This document shows positions 5,606 to 5,809 of a stretch of 5,809 nt of DNA, in pieces. The DNA is from JBHENN01 sp046262015. Its GTDB lineage: Bacteria > Actinomycetota > CADDZG01 > WHSQ01. The stretch covers positions 1-5,809 of the forward strand of contig JBHENN010000044.1 in assembly GCA_046262015.1 (NCBI GenBank), read 5' to 3'. The notes beneath the pieces were generated by a model. That model was not told where the DNA came from. It did not search any database and worked only from the letters and a program-made list of their open reading frames with translations. Numbering within the stretch: position 1 is the first letter of the stretch; the number at the start of each line of letters is the position of its first letter. The position numbers and the translations under genes were made by a program.

Positions 5606-5702
5606 GCGAAATGGGGCGGCGCTGGACGTTGCTCAGCCGCCGCACATCGTCGTGACGCAACAGCCTGGGCTCCCGGCACCACGGGGTGAGCTCGAGGAGT
5701 AG
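5508..5702 (+). pseudogene. Out-of-frame continuation of the small membrane protein
   Basis: This frame is shifted by +1 relative to the ATG at 5411. It opens after TGA 5505-5507 and ends at TAG 5700-5702. It contains no ATG, GTG or TTG before its most protein-like part (from 5565), which reads TVNVYIENLWING and ends RGELEE with high GC at third positions. It therefore cannot easily be an independent gene and looks like the displaced soluble tail of the upstream membrane protein. Between about 5512 and 5560 the remaining frame (reading DTLTQHNTAALASPP) looks best. The break could thus be two single-base losses rather than one extra base. The run GCCCGCCCC at 5552-5560 is a likely site of one error. 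Confidence 0.5.
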
Positions 5703-5809
5703 TGCAGCGGTCTCGGCGGATCGCCCCCTGGGGGAATAGCACAGACGCCCGCTCGTCGACAGCAGGATGTGCGACGTCCCGCCTACGAGGAGGACGTGGT
5801 CCACCTCTC
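5703..5809. other. Right-edge segment, nothing assigned
   Basis: These 107 bases follow the apparent end of the small membrane gene. They hold a short CCCCCTGGGGG inverted repeat (5724-5734) and a GAGGAGG near the edge. Neither is followed or preceded by enough sequence to call a terminator or a gene start. Minus-strand and plus-strand frames are both open to the edge, and neither is convincing. Confidence 0.3.

Noticed and set aside
5268..5804. A 178-codon minus-strand frame at the right edge starting VDHVLLVGG
   Set aside because: Its first 40 residues look mildly protein-like, but it then runs antisense through the small membrane gene and the structured leader and becomes Arg/Ser-rich. 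It has no properly spaced ribosome site. The window edge prevents a better test.

Overview
The window is high-GC bacterial DNA whose codons favour G or C at the third position. It uses GTG and TTG starts behind strong GGAGG ribosome sites, its tRNA genes lack an encoded CCA, and it carries an LPxTG-anchored surface protein. Together these point to a Gram-positive, actinobacterium-like genome. No marker gene here fixes the class, so the lineage is an inference.

Layout from left to right: (a) the last 42 codons of a plus-strand gene (2-130); (b) an exported alpha/beta-hydrolase on the minus strand (143-1243), which meets that gene tail to tail; (c) a cytosolic M20 zinc dipeptidase on the minus strand (1328-2692); (d) tRNA-Gly(UCC) (2725-2795) and tRNA-Pro(UGG) (2852-2925), both minus, with a small repeat-plus-palindrome element between them; (e) two tandem hairpins (2935-2998); (f) a 697-residue LPxTG-type surface protein on the minus strand (3007-5100) with a long alanine-rich coiled-coil insertion; (g) about 310 bases without a confident gene, holding the upstream region of the surface gene and a strongly structured leader (5272-5393); (h) a small plus-strand membrane-protein gene (from 5411) whose reading frame is broken; (i) about 100 unassigned bases at the right edge.

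From 5100 down to 143 every gene lies on the minus strand: surface protein, hairpins, tRNA-Pro, tRNA-Gly, dipeptidase, hydrolase. The dipeptidase starts only 32 nt after the tRNA-Gly 3' end, so it may be transcribed with the tRNAs. The hydrolase lies 84 nt beyond the dipeptidase stop and could share that transcript. Nothing in the sequence ties the enzymes into one named pathway. A cytosolic dipeptidase plus a secreted serine hydrolase fits general nutrient scavenging.

I found no mobile element, CRISPR array or recognisable defence system. The points most worth a second look are the surface protein's coiled-coil hairpin with a cysteine tip and symmetric glycine breaks, the frame-shifted small membrane protein behind a structured leader, and the repeat/palindrome element in the tRNA spacer.
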